Source: a bacterium (GTDB lineage Bacteria > Desulfobacterota > Deferrisomatia > Deferrisomatales > BM512). From it: a stretch of DNA of 64,000 bases. Within the stretch, counting starts at the first letter, position 1; every line of letters begins with the position of its first letter. The translations under genes and the position numbers were made by a program. Location of the stretch: positions 1 through 64,000 of the forward strand of contig SCTA01000034.1 in the NCBI GenBank assembly GCA_004322275.1, read 5' to 3'. The notes under the pieces were generated by a model. It did no database searches. It was given only the letters and a program-made list of their open reading frames with translations, and was not told where the DNA came from. Shown here piece after piece: positions 1-7,871 of the stretch.

Positions 1-180
1 GTGAAGGAGAACCACCCTTTCGCGATCCTGGCGTGGGTAATTTTACCGGACCATTTGCATTGCATATGGCGGCTCCCGGAAGGGGATGACGATTTTTCCA
101 TCCGGTGGCAATTGATAAAAGCGAGGTTCACGAGAAGCCGGGTAGGTCGGCTTGAGGGACGAAAGCCGACATTACATTAA
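1..180 (+). pseudogene. REP-associated tyrosine transposase (RAYT) fragment
   Basis: An open frame enters from the left edge and runs 59 codons to a TAA at 178-180. It contains the HUH signature of the REP-associated Y1 transposase family: a PDHLHCIW block (residues 16-23), followed by an LPEGDDDFSIRW-like stretch and an IKARFTRSR stretch typical of these proteins. The family normally continues 60 or more residues to the catalytic tyrosine. Here the frame instead runs straight into a REP-like hairpin (146-170) and stops, so the catalytic half is gone. I infer a decayed remnant. The upstream part lies outside the window, so an intact N-terminus cannot be excluded. Confidence 0.75.
146..170. 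repeat. REP-like hairpin truncating the RAYT frame
   Basis: GTCGGCTT (146-153) pairs perfectly with AAGCCGAC (163-170) across a 9-nt loop, preceded by GTAG and followed by ATTA. This resembles the extragenic palindromes that RAYT enzymes recognise and sits exactly where the RAYT coding similarity ends. The following 181-269 stretch shows no gene. Confidence 0.6.
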
Positions 181-269
181 CTGTTTTGACTTGTTTTGGA
201 TTGTCGCCTTTCGCTGCGCTCAAAGCGGGGGGAGTTGGGGCAGTATGCTTAATTATTGCGTGAAGATTT

Positions 270-1493
270 TCAGGAATGAGCCCTGTTTTCGCGCAGAAAC
301 GCCGCCAGCACCACCGCGAAAGCCGCGCCGATGGAGGCCAGCAGAAAGACCGTCGAGAAGGTCTTTGAGGCGTTCGCCATCGACCCGGCGACTGCCGGTC
401 CGATTATCTGCCCCATAGCGAGGCAGAAGGTGACGAAGGAAAAGGCTGAGGCCGCTCTCTCCATCGGGAAGGTGTCGGCCACCGCAGAGGAGATGATCGC
501 GGGAATCGACCAGGCAGAGAGCCCGAAGAGGGCCACGGAGACGAAGAGGGGTATCTCGCCGGTGGTTTTAGCGGCGAGGTAGAAGGAGAGCGACTGGACC
601 GCGAAGACCGTCGCAAGTCCCCACTTCCTGCCGAAGCGGTCGGAAAAGCTTCCGAAAAGAGGCCCCGAGAAGAAGCCGAAGATTCCCACCACTGCCCAGA
701 ACCTTCCAGCCGTGGCCTCAGCCATCCCCCTTTCCGAGACGAGGCTGGTGACGAGGAAGGTCACGTAGACGACGTGGGTAATACCGAAGGTGAAGTAGAG
801 CGCCGACAGGTGGAGAAGGGGCCTTAGCAGGGAGCGCTTTTCCGGCGCTTTGGCAATCTGCGCGCCAGCTGGCGCCTTTGGCTCTCCCGCGGGCGAAAGC
901 CCCTTTTGCGAAGGGTCGTCTCTTATAATCAGCCCCGCAGTCACCGCCACGAGAAAGATCACCCCGCCGAGCGTGCCCCAGCTCCACCGCCATCCTCCCG
1001 AGCCCTTCAGGACGTTCATCCAGGGCACCAGATACCCCGCGAAAATTATAGCCATGCTGTTGCCCATCAGCATCAGCCCCGTCGCCCTCCCGCGCAAGGA
1101 TCGGTGAAACCACCTCCCCACCACCACCATCACCGGTATGTTGGCGATTCCGCTGCCGATTCCCGTAAGGAAATAAAGGACGAGGACGGCGAAAAAGGTG
1201 GTCGCTACGCCCATGCCGAACATTGTCAGGGCGACCAGAGTGAGCCCCCCGGCGATGGTGTGACGGGCGCCCGCCCTTCGGAGGATAAAGGGGGCGATCG
1301 CGACGCCGAGGAGGTAGCCGCAGAAATTGCCGGTGCCGACGTATCCCATCCTGTCGTATTCGAGGAGCAGCTCCTTCCCCATCGACGGCAGCAAAAGCCC
1401 GTAGGAAAAGCGCGCGAGCCCGATGCAGGCGAAGATGGTAAGGCAACCCGCCAGCACGATCATCCACCCATAGTGAAACCCCGGTTTTTTCAT
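270..1493 (-). CDS. MFS transporter, YbfB/YjiJ-like
   Basis: A 407-residue inner-membrane protein with about 12 hydrophobic segments. The first helix region carries GLARFSYGLLLPSM (residues 25-38), characteristic of the YbfB/YjiJ branch of the major facilitator superfamily. A polar central loop (about 192-222) separates the two six-helix halves, and the second half has the motif-A-like SDRFGRK (283-289) between its second and third helices. Substrate is not known for this branch; roles in exporting or importing small molecules are inferred only. It is transcribed alone, divergently from the PAS gene at 1637. No strong ribosome-binding site is visible ahead of the ATG, so the start is the longest reasonable one. 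Confidence 0.85.
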   Translation of the reverse strand: MKKPGFHYGWMIVLAGCLTIFACIGLARFSYGLLLPSMGKELLLEYDRMGYVGTGNFCGYLLGVAIAPFILRRAGARHTIAGGLTLVALTMFGMGVATTFFAVLVLYFLTGIGSGIANIPVMVVVGRWFHRSLRGRATGLMLMGNSMAIIFAGYLVPWMNVLKGSGGWRWSWGTLGGVIFLVAVTAGLIIRDDPSQKGLSPAGEPKAPAGAQIAKAPEKRSLLRPLLHLSALYFTFGITHVVYVTFLVTSLVSERGMAEATAGRFWAVVGIFGFFSGPLFGSFSDRFGRKWGLATVFAVQSLSFYLAAKTTGEIPLFVSVALFGLSAWSIPAIISSAVADTFPMERAASAFSFVTFCLAMGQIIGPAVAGSMANASKTFSTVFLLASIGAAFAVVLAAFLRENRAHS

Positions 1494-1636
1494 CCGCGCA
1501 TTATGCTTCCAGCGGTGGCGGTTCTCAAGCCAGGAATGTAGAATTGAGGGAAGAGGAGGCGGTCCGTAAAACCCGCCTTGCTCACTTCGCGCGTCTTGTC
1601 ATATCGTTAGCCGAAGACTTAACCGGAGATGAAGCC

Positions 1637-2125
1637 ATGAAGATGAAACAAGTATGCGCCTGGTGCTGCAAAACGATTGAAGAAGGAGATTCCGGAGCAG
1701 AAATAACTCACGGAATTTGCCAGGAGTGCTTCGGGTATTTCTCACGGGATGAGTGCGAAACGCTGCAGGGGTTTCTGGACAGGCTGGAAGCGCCCGTTCT
1801 GCTTGTGGATGGCAACGTCTCCATACTGGGAGCCAACCGGAGCGCGCTGAAATTTCTCAAAAAAGAACCGCCGGAGATTAAGGGCTCTCTGGCCGGAGAC
1901 GTTATTGAGTGCGCTTACGCCCGCCATCCGGAGGGCTGCGGCAAGACCCTTCACTGCAGCGGCTGCGTAATAAGGAATACGGTAACGGCAACGAACGGGG
2001 ACGGGCGCGGCAGATGGCGGGTCGAGGGCTATCAGGAGCTTCAGGGGGCCGCTGAGGCGGCAAGTATCTACGTCAGCACGGAAAAAATCGGCGACGTTAT
2101 ATTTCTCAAGGTCGAGACGAGGTAA
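1637..2125 (+). CDS. Small PAS-domain protein with cysteine clusters
   Basis: A 162-residue soluble protein. I chose the ATG at 1637 because GGAG lies at 1625-1628 with 8-nt spacing, and the protein then begins directly with a cysteine knuckle. The N-terminus has a CAWCC cluster and about 20 residues later HGICQEC, a C-x2-C...C-x2-C pattern likely to bind zinc. A PAS-like domain follows (about 45-150), with an LVDGN...NRSALKFL sensor core and an internal GCGKTLHCSGC segment of the kind seen in many deltaproteobacterial PAS proteins. No output domain is present, so it may act as a sensor that docks on a partner. Function unknown. Confidence 0.75.
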   Translation: MKMKQVCAWCCKTIEEGDSGAEITHGICQECFGYFSRDECETLQGFLDRLEAPVLLVDGNVSILGANRSALKFLKKEPPEIKGSLAGDVIECAYARHPEGCGKTLHCSGCVIRNTVTATNGDGRGRWRVEGYQELQGAAEAASIYVSTEKIGDVIFLKVETR

Positions 2126-2142
2126 CGAAGCGCCGGACCGGC

Positions 2143-2601
2143 CTAAAACGCCCCCATTTGCCGGTACCCCTCGTAGACCGCTATCCCGGCGGCGGTGGAG
2201 AGGTTGAGGGAGCGGACTTTTCCCCAGATGGGGATGAGGAAGGTGTTTTCGGGGTAGCGGGAGAGTATTTCCGGCGGGAGCCCTTTGGTTTCGCAGCCGA
2301 AGACCAGCCTCGCGCCGTCACGGTAGGGGGCCTTCGTGTAAACCTTCGCCGCCCGCGCCGAGAAGAGGATCACCGGCCCGTCGCCCGATGCGGCGAGCGC
2401 GGCGTCGAAGCTCTCGTGATGGAATACCTCTACGTCCTTCCAGTAATCCAGCCCCGCCCTTCTAAGGCTCTTTTCGTCGGTGCGAAACCCGAGAGGGTGA
2501 ACGAGGTGAAGGGCGCTTCCGGTCGCGCCGCACATGCGGGCTATGTTGCCGGTGTTCGGCGGTATTTCCGGATTTACAAGAATTACGTGCAGTTTTTGCA
2601 A
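2143..2601 (-). CDS. trmL: tRNA (cytidine/uridine-2'-O)-methyltransferase TrmL
   Basis: SPOUT-fold RNA 2'-O-methyltransferase that modifies the wobble position 34 of certain leucine tRNAs using S-adenosylmethionine. All three SpoU motifs are visible: an NPEIPPNTGNIARMCGATG motif near the start, LVFGCETKGLP in the middle, and IPIWGKVRSLNLSTAAGIA near the end. I favour the TTG at 2601 as the start (about 152 residues, close to the E. coli enzyme). It lies 10 bp after the upstream acetyltransferase stop, with AGGA at suitable spacing, and the protein then begins LQKLHVILVNP as in homologues. A longer frame to 2664 would overlap the upstream gene. It forms the end of a three-gene minus-strand operon. 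Confidence 0.88.
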   Translation of the reverse strand: MQKLHVILVNPEIPPNTGNIARMCGATGSALHLVHPLGFRTDEKSLRRAGLDYWKDVEVFHHESFDAALAASGDGPVILFSARAAKVYTKAPYRDGARLVFGCETKGLPPEILSRYPENTFLIPIWGKVRSLNLSTAAGIAVYEGYRQMGAF

Positions 2602-2611
2602 ACTCTTCCTC

Positions 2612-3115
2612 TCAGCCGGAGATCTTCTTGCGAAGGAGAATCTCGTCAACCCCTTCGGTGACAAGCCCTTTCAGCGAAGCAATTTCCTGATAGCCGTGGC
2701 GGGCGTAAAAGCGCCTCGCGCCCTCGTTGAAATGGGTGACGATGACCCAGGCGTTCTGCCCGTGGGTTTTCGCCCCTGCTTCAAACCATTCAAGCAGGGT
2801 TTTCCCGACGCCGAAGTTCCGGTGAGAGCCGGTGAGAGCGATAAGTTCGAGATACGGCCCCCGCAGCCACGGATAACGGACGCAGATTACGCCCGCCAGC
2901 TCCTTTCCGGTATGTACCTCGAAACGGTGAAGGGAGGGGTCTTCTCTCAGCAGGTACTCTTCCAGCCTCTTCGCGCTGTAGCCAAGAGAGCGCCACGGGT
3001 CCATCGCTCCCAATTCGACGCCGAGAATTTCAGCGGATTTTTTGTGCATCGGCAAAAGGGTGCAGTTCGAGAGGTATTTGACCTCATGCGAGAAAGGGGG
3101 TTTTGTCCCTGTCAT
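2612..3115 (-). CDS. GNAT family N-acetyltransferase
   Basis: A 167-residue GNAT-fold acetyltransferase. The acetyl-CoA pyrophosphate-binding motif A is visible as HRNFGVGKTLLEWF (Q/R-x-x-G-x-G/A type), preceded by a beta-strand segment YLELIALTGS and followed by an RRFYARHGYQEI motif-B region. The substrate cannot be read from sequence. Its start codon overlaps the stop of the upstream polysaccharide deacetylase by 4 bp (ATGA), and trmL follows within 10 bp, so the three genes are almost certainly cotranscribed. Cotranscription alone does not indicate a common pathway. Confidence 0.82.
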   Translation of the reverse strand: MTGTKPPFSHEVKYLSNCTLLPMHKKSAEILGVELGAMDPWRSLGYSAKRLEEYLLREDPSLHRFEVHTGKELAGVICVRYPWLRGPYLELIALTGSHRNFGVGKTLLEWFEAGAKTHGQNAWVIVTHFNEGARRFYARHGYQEIASLKGLVTEGVDEILLRKKISG

Positions 3116-3963
3116 GGCGTGTCCTTTTTCGGCGGCGCGTCGTAGCGGAAGTTGTCGCCGGGGCTGAGTTCATAACAGTCTCCGGCGATTTTTGGAGTTC
3201 CTTTTTGAAGGAGTTCGCTCACGGTGACGAAAGAGTAGCCTCGCCTGAGAAGTTCGGGCGCGAAGAGGGGAAGCGCCTCTGCGGTGTTTAATCCCCTGCC
3301 GTTGGCGTGAAGGACTACTATCGCCCCCGGCTTCGCCCGCGAAACAATCTCTCCCGCTATCGCCTCCGCACTCGCCGCCGGTGAGGGGTCTCCCGGCACC
3401 ACGCTCCACTGCACCGCGTAGAGCCCACGGCGGGCCAGAAAATCGAGCGCTTTTGCGTCGCACGCGCCGAAGGGGAAGCGAAAGAGGCGGGGCAGGGCTG
3501 GAACCTTGTCCGTGGCCTCCGAGCGCGAAAGCTCTTCGCGAAGGAGCGCATATTCCTCCTGCGCGCGCGTAACCTCGCTCTCCATCTCCCCGCTGTGCAG
3601 GGTGCGAAGGTTCCTGTGGCTCCAGCCGTGGTTTCCGATCTCGAAAAGAGGGTCGGCCATGAGCTTTTTGCTTTCCTCCGGGTGGGAGCGCAGCCACTTG
3701 CCGCCCGCGAAGAAAGTCGCACGGATTTTCTCTCTCCGGAGATATTCTACGATTTTTGAATCGTACCCCGAGCGCTCGCTCCCTCCTTCGCAGAGGTCAA
3801 AGGTGAGCGCTATGACTTTCTCGCCGTTTTTCGGAGTCACCGAGCGGATCGAGCCGCGAAACTCCGGGGCAAGCGGCGGCAAAACCGGATCGGCAGCAGC
3901 CGCAAAGACCGGCAGAAGCGCCAGCGCGAGACCCAGCTTCCTGCATAAGGGGAAAGTGTTCAT
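3112..3963 (-). CDS. Secreted polysaccharide deacetylase (NodB domain)
   Basis: A 283-residue exported carbohydrate esterase-4 enzyme expected to remove N- or O-acetyl groups from a cell-envelope polysaccharide. Residues 1-24 form a signal peptide with an AAAAD cleavage region. NodB motifs are in order: TFDLCEGG (54-61, motif 1), NHGWSH (111-116, metal-binding His-x3-His), RFPFGACD (162-169, motif 3) and VVLH (216-219, motif 5). Motif 1 differs from the canonical TFDDG: the usual second Asp is replaced by Leu-Cys-Glu, a variant that occurs in a subset of these enzymes. It is the first gene of the minus-strand operon with the acetyltransferase and trmL, and overlaps the former by 4 bp. Confidence 0.85.
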   Translation of the reverse strand: MNTFPLCRKLGLALALLPVFAAAADPVLPPLAPEFRGSIRSVTPKNGEKVIALTFDLCEGGSERSGYDSKIVEYLRREKIRATFFAGGKWLRSHPEESKKLMADPLFEIGNHGWSHRNLRTLHSGEMESEVTRAQEEYALLREELSRSEATDKVPALPRLFRFPFGACDAKALDFLARRGLYAVQWSVVPGDPSPAASAEAIAGEIVSRAKPGAIVVLHANGRGLNTAEALPLFAPELLRRGYSFVTVSELLQKGTPKIAGDCYELSPGDNFRYDAPPKKDTP

Positions 3964-4022
3964 GGGGGCATTATATACGGGCGCAGGCGGTGAGGGTACC
4001 GTTAAGGGAGGGAACGCGCCTC

Positions 4023-4203
4023 AGGGCTTGTCCGTAAATAAAACCTTCGTTCTCGCATCCGTCTTTTGGCCCGATTTTGCCGCTCATCAATCGCAAAACC
4101 TCGACGTAGAACAACTACGCCTGCGGTTTTGCTCAATCTTCGCGACAAAATCGCTCTCAAAATCCGGCGCGATTTCCGAAAGGCCTATTTACGGACAAGC
4201 CCT
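4023..4203. repeat. 181-bp element with 18-bp perfect terminal inverted repeats
   Basis: The ends AGGGCTTGTCCGTAAATA (4023-4040) and TATTTACGGACAAGCCCT (4186-4203) are exact reverse complements. Internally GCAAAACC...CTACGCC...GGTTTTGC forms a second partial palindrome. There is no plausible gene in the interval 3964-4247. A short palindrome with nearly the same arms (AGGGCTTATCCG/CGGACAAACCCT) occurs alone at 24621-24648, and a single arm (GGACAAGCCCT) near 44556. A non-autonomous mobile or palindromic intergenic element is likely. Confidence 0.7.
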
Positions 4204-4247
4204 TAGATAGACCAAAAGGGCGAATTCACGGCAAGCGGAGGAAAAAG

Positions 4248-5882
4248 CTATTGTGTCTGCATGTTATTCAGTTTGCTGAGCGTCTCCCTGGCGTCTTTTT
4301 GCCACGGGTCCATGCGGAGGGCGAAGCTGCACAAATCCATGGAATCCTTATATTGCCCCGTCAACATGGATATCTTGCCGAGAAGAGCGATGAATCTGGG
4401 ATTGTCAGGGAATTGATGCACAGCATTTTTTGAATGGACCATTGCCTCGTCATAATTCGACATGCCGATAAGAGACTTCGCAATGAAATAATCCATGTAT
4501 GGATTTAAAGGGTCTTTTGCTTTTAAAAAGGTAAAAACATCGTATGCCTCCTGGTAGCGGTTATTCTCCATCAACGCCAGACCGTAATTGCGTATCGTGA
4601 ATTTTTGATCCGGCGTTACTTCAGTTACTGCCTTTCCCCAGAAACTTATGTTGTTTTTCCAGATTGCGCTTCTCTCGTAATTGTACAAACTAAATGCGAT
4701 TGCAACAGCGGTTATGGCGGATGCGATCTGTATTCTGCTGAGCCTGCCGTTGATAAGGCTGTTCAATTTTAGCAGCATGTAGCCTATACAAAAGGAGAAG
4801 CCCATCAGAGGTATGTATAGATACCTGTCGGCTATTAACGTGCCTGCAAAAAGCATATAAAATCCGGAGGTGGGAAGCATGAACAGGAAATACCATATGA
4901 TTCCGAAAGTGGCTATGCGGTGTTTATTGAACGAAAGTATCATGGCTGCCGCGATGATCAGGATAACAAGCCATGATGCAATAACGGCCGGATCGCTAAA
5001 GGTATATTTAATCGGAAGGTTGTAAAATGTTTTCAGGTTGAACGGGAACACGGTGTTTATGATGTAGTTCACCACCATCGTCGGTGCGGTGGCAAAACGG
5101 AGATCCCAGGTTGACCCGAAAAAAGATTCTTTTACTACTACGGCGCTTCTGGCAAGCCAAAAGCCTATTGCAATGGCAATGTAAGGAAGAATGTAGCTTT
5201 TGCGTGATGAAGAGCGGGTCAGAGTCAGAACCATGAGAACCGGAAGCAAAATAGCCACTATTTTTGCAAAAACGGCAATGGCGAAGCTTATTAAGGAAAG
5301 ATAATAAAGTACCGGCTTTTGACCTTTGGAAAATTTCAGGTAAAGCAGCAAGCTGGAAAGAAGGAATATTCCGCATATTAAATCGGCGCGGGCGCTGATC
5401 CATGCGATCGGCTCAAGATTAGCGGGATGAACGCAGAAAAGGACCGCTGAAGCAAAGGCAGCCCCGGTATTTTTCAGGAAATTTTCAATCGTCAGGAACA
5501 GCAAAACGCAAACCGTAGCGTGCAGCAGCAGATTTACGAGGTGATACCCGGCGGGGTTATCGCCGGAGATGAGATAATTCAGCATGAACGAAGCAGTGGT
5601 TATCGGCCTGTAATAAGGATTATCAAAGGACGGGTCGGTGCCCACGGCGTCGCTGGAGCCGAATATCGTGAAAAAATTGGAGACGTCGTGCAGGAATATG
5701 TTGTTTACTATGAAAGGAATGTCATCCCAGACAAAACCGTAAGAGAGCGTGTAGAAATAGGAAATCACGGCAATGAAAAATACTGCTGAACACAGTAAAA
5801 GCGGTTTGTATTTGGCTGTGCTGAGGCTTAAGCGAGGAGTTTCTATGGAATATTCCGTATTTTCAGCGCTTTGAGTAATCAT
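4248..5882 (-). CDS. TMTC-like membrane glycosyltransferase with C-terminal TPR repeats
   Basis: A 544-residue multispanning membrane protein. After a polar N-terminus, the first helix (about 27-47) is followed by VWDD (51-54), the luminal acidic motif seen in GT-C-fold mannosyl- and arabinosyltransferase-like proteins. About ten further hydrophobic segments follow, including a conserved FCVHPANLEPIAWISARADL loop typical of the TMTC/DUF1736 group. The last 110 residues form roughly three TPR-like repeats (YQEAYDVF..., YDEAMVHSKNAV..., YKDSMDLCSFAL...). The likely role is transfer of a lipid-linked sugar in the envelope. Its coding sequence is distinctly more AT-rich than the flanking genes, which suggests acquisition by transfer. 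Confidence 0.8.
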   Translation of the reverse strand: MITQSAENTEYSIETPRLSLSTAKYKPLLLCSAVFFIAVISYFYTLSYGFVWDDIPFIVNNIFLHDVSNFFTIFGSSDAVGTDPSFDNPYYRPITTASFMLNYLISGDNPAGYHLVNLLLHATVCVLLFLTIENFLKNTGAAFASAVLFCVHPANLEPIAWISARADLICGIFLLSSLLLYLKFSKGQKPVLYYLSLISFAIAVFAKIVAILLPVLMVLTLTRSSSRKSYILPYIAIAIGFWLARSAVVVKESFFGSTWDLRFATAPTMVVNYIINTVFPFNLKTFYNLPIKYTFSDPAVIASWLVILIIAAAMILSFNKHRIATFGIIWYFLFMLPTSGFYMLFAGTLIADRYLYIPLMGFSFCIGYMLLKLNSLINGRLSRIQIASAITAVAIAFSLYNYERSAIWKNNISFWGKAVTEVTPDQKFTIRNYGLALMENNRYQEAYDVFTFLKAKDPLNPYMDYFIAKSLIGMSNYDEAMVHSKNAVHQFPDNPRFIALLGKISMLTGQYKDSMDLCSFALRMDPWQKDARETLSKLNNMQTQ

Positions 5883-6040
5883 GACTAAAAGCTATATCAT
5901 TCCCGGGCGCAAAAAAATCGGTTTTAAACACCAAAATTGTAGGGGATAACACCTACCACTAAGTGAATTTCCTTACACCCCCCCCGGGGCGCTGGCTCGG
6001 CCCCTTGCCTGTTTTCCCGCCGTTTACGAAAAACAACAAA

Positions 6041-6069
6041 TTGAGCGCGACAAAAAAATCCTGTACAAT
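6041..6069 (+). promoter_or_regulatory. Sigma-70-like promoter in the 5883-6271 gap
   Basis: TTGAGC (6041-6046) and TACAAT (6064-6069) are separated by 17 bp, giving a predicted transcript start near 6076 and a leader of roughly 195 nt before the secreted-protein gene. The leader contains an imperfect hairpin around 6079-6118 (CCAAAAT pairing with ATTTTGG, enclosing CACC/GGTG). Apart from a run of eight Cs near 5980, the rest of the 389-bp gap shows no gene. Confidence 0.45.
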
Positions 6070-6271
6070 CGGGCACAAGCCAAAATCATCATCACCATTT
6101 AAGGTGGTTAAATTTTGGAATCTCTCTGTTCCATCCGCCTGCTGATAAGAGATGAATGGGCGAGAGTATGGCGAGCGGTTTTTGTTTCAATGATGAATCC
6201 CCAGTGCAGCAAGGCTGAGAATTTTTTCCGGCGCCAATTCCGGCGCAGGGAATTCCACGGGAGGAAGTGTT

Positions 6272-7702
6272 ATGAAACAAATCGGCGGGTTAAAAAGATT
6301 TTTTCGCCAATGCCTCGGAGTCGGAACTGTTCTTTTACTGGCTGCTCCGTCCTACTCAGCGGACTTTATCAACCGCTGGAGCGATTTCCAGTCTGATTCG
6401 TTCAAGAGCGACACGATTCATATCCCGAGTCCGGACCCGCTTAAGGCCCAGTACTTTGTTGCGGGAACAGCGGTAGATTGCACCGGCTCCTACGCGGCCC
6501 TTATAGGGTTAGACGCCAATGGCGATCCGGCAGGGATGGGGGCAAAACAGTATTTTTCCGGTCAGGGCGTTACTCTGGGCGAGATACAGTCGGGTCCGAA
6601 CATGGGAAAGATTCTTTTCGTGGGGGCGAGGAGCGCTCCCTACGGGTACGGGTCCAACTGGGTCGGGATCATTGATCCCAATGACCCCGACGGCGCCGGG
6701 CCCCTGATCGCCGGCTACGTGGTCGATCAAACCGAATTCGGATTCTACGGAGCGTTTAAACACGTCGCGATGGCGGGTAATTATGCCTTCCTGGTTTCAC
6801 AGTATGGGGAGGTCGTGAAACTGGATCTAAGCAACCTCTCGGTAGCCGACCAGGGAACTTTTCCCGTCTTTCCCGTTAAAACCGTGGGCGTTTATAACGG
6901 CGCCGGTACTCCATATCTCTACCTGGCGGGAACCTCTTTCGTTCTCAGGATCGCACAAGATACGCTCGATCCGGTATCAATGATAACCGTCGATAATCTT
7001 GCATCCCAGATCAGAATCTATGGAATCAGCGTGTCGTCAACCGATGGCTCGATGATTCTGGCTGGCTACTACACTACCCCCTACACGGACATCGACGGCT
7101 GGTTTATGAGGCTTACTTCGGCATGGGAAAAAACGTATGAGCGCGGGATCGGCGGCCCCGGCTCCGAATGGTGCAGTACGGTAGCAACTTACAGCAATTC
7201 CGACCTTGATCATATTCTCGGGTGCAGCTCAACCAGTTACACGCCTGTAAGTAACTACAACCCGGTTGCGATCAAGTTCAAGGAAACAAACCAGCAGCGC
7301 AGCAACATCAACGTAACCTGGGAAAAGAAATTTATCATGCCTTATTCAGCCGAGGTCGAGGGCAAAGGCATCGCAACCTCCGACGGCGGAGCAATGCTGA
7401 CCAGCAAAACCAGTGATGCAGGGGGGGGGGAGATCGGCACCCTGTTTGTAAAAACAGACGGCAGCGGCAACGTGCTTGCCACAGATTGGAACGGTAATCC
7501 TGTTGCGAATCCCTTCATTGCCGATTTGACCAGTGATCTTACCGTATACCAGCTTACTACCCCTTCGACTATTACCGTCACGGGTGTCACAGCGTCCGGC
7601 TTTGACCCGCTTCAGGCGGCCCAGGACCCGACCGATGCGGCGTCAGACGTGACAGCCGCTGGGTTCAGCCGCATTGCCAACATTTCTCCTCCCGCCCCTT
7701 GA
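6272..7702 (+). CDS. Secreted protein, probable beta-propeller-like fold
   Basis: A 476-residue protein with an N-terminal signal peptide (hydrophobic stretch about 13-28, cleavage after SYSA). GGGAGGAAG precedes the ATG. The mature part has no motif I recognise. It is rich in Gly, Asp, Tyr and Ser, and short strands with recurring phrases (YLYLAGTSFVLRI, GSMILAGYYTTPY, DGGAMLTSKTS) resemble the blades of secreted propeller proteins that bind surfaces or sugars; this fold is inference. A run of ten Gs at 7431-7440 lies in frame and encodes GGG. It appears monocistronic, with a long leader upstream and a perfect hairpin just downstream. Confidence 0.7.
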   Translation: MKQIGGLKRFFRQCLGVGTVLLLAAPSYSADFINRWSDFQSDSFKSDTIHIPSPDPLKAQYFVAGTAVDCTGSYAALIGLDANGDPAGMGAKQYFSGQGVTLGEIQSGPNMGKILFVGARSAPYGYGSNWVGIIDPNDPDGAGPLIAGYVVDQTEFGFYGAFKHVAMAGNYAFLVSQYGEVVKLDLSNLSVADQGTFPVFPVKTVGVYNGAGTPYLYLAGTSFVLRIAQDTLDPVSMITVDNLASQIRIYGISVSSTDGSMILAGYYTTPYTDIDGWFMRLTSAWEKTYERGIGGPGSEWCSTVATYSNSDLDHILGCSSTSYTPVSNYNPVAIKFKETNQQRSNINVTWEKKFIMPYSAEVEGKGIATSDGGAMLTSKTSDAGGGEIGTLFVKTDGSGNVLATDWNGNPVANPFIADLTSDLTVYQLTTPSTITVTGVTASGFDPLQAAQDPTDAASDVTAAGFSRIANISPPAP

Positions 7703-7714
7703 GTAAGACTCATC

Positions 7715-7739
7715 GGAGGGCCCTCAATGAGGGCCCTCC
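7715..7739 (+). terminator. Perfect 11-bp hairpin after the secreted-protein gene
   Basis: GGAGGGCCCTC pairs exactly with GAGGGCCCTCC around an AAT loop, 12 bp after the stop codon. It is not followed by a clear T run, so it may be a weak terminator or an mRNA-stabilising structure. Confidence 0.5.
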
Positions 7740-7871
7740 ACCTCTCCTCCTCCGAAATCCCTCCATCTCCAAACTATTTTCACTACCCCCTTTCCCTTCC
7801 TTGAATGGGCGGGCGGAGTCGATTATGATTCGCCTACGATTTTTTACATTCCATTACGGGAGGTAGCGAAG

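Noticed and set aside
5970-5990. Run of Cs (eight) as a phase-variation tract
   Set aside because: It lies in non-coding DNA more than 50 bp upstream of the promoter candidate and has no evident target.
6079-6200. Possible cyclic-di-GMP (GEMM) riboswitch ahead of the secreted-protein gene
   Set aside because: The conserved GCACAGGGCAAACC and GACGCAAAGCC blocks are absent; only a generic hairpin is present.
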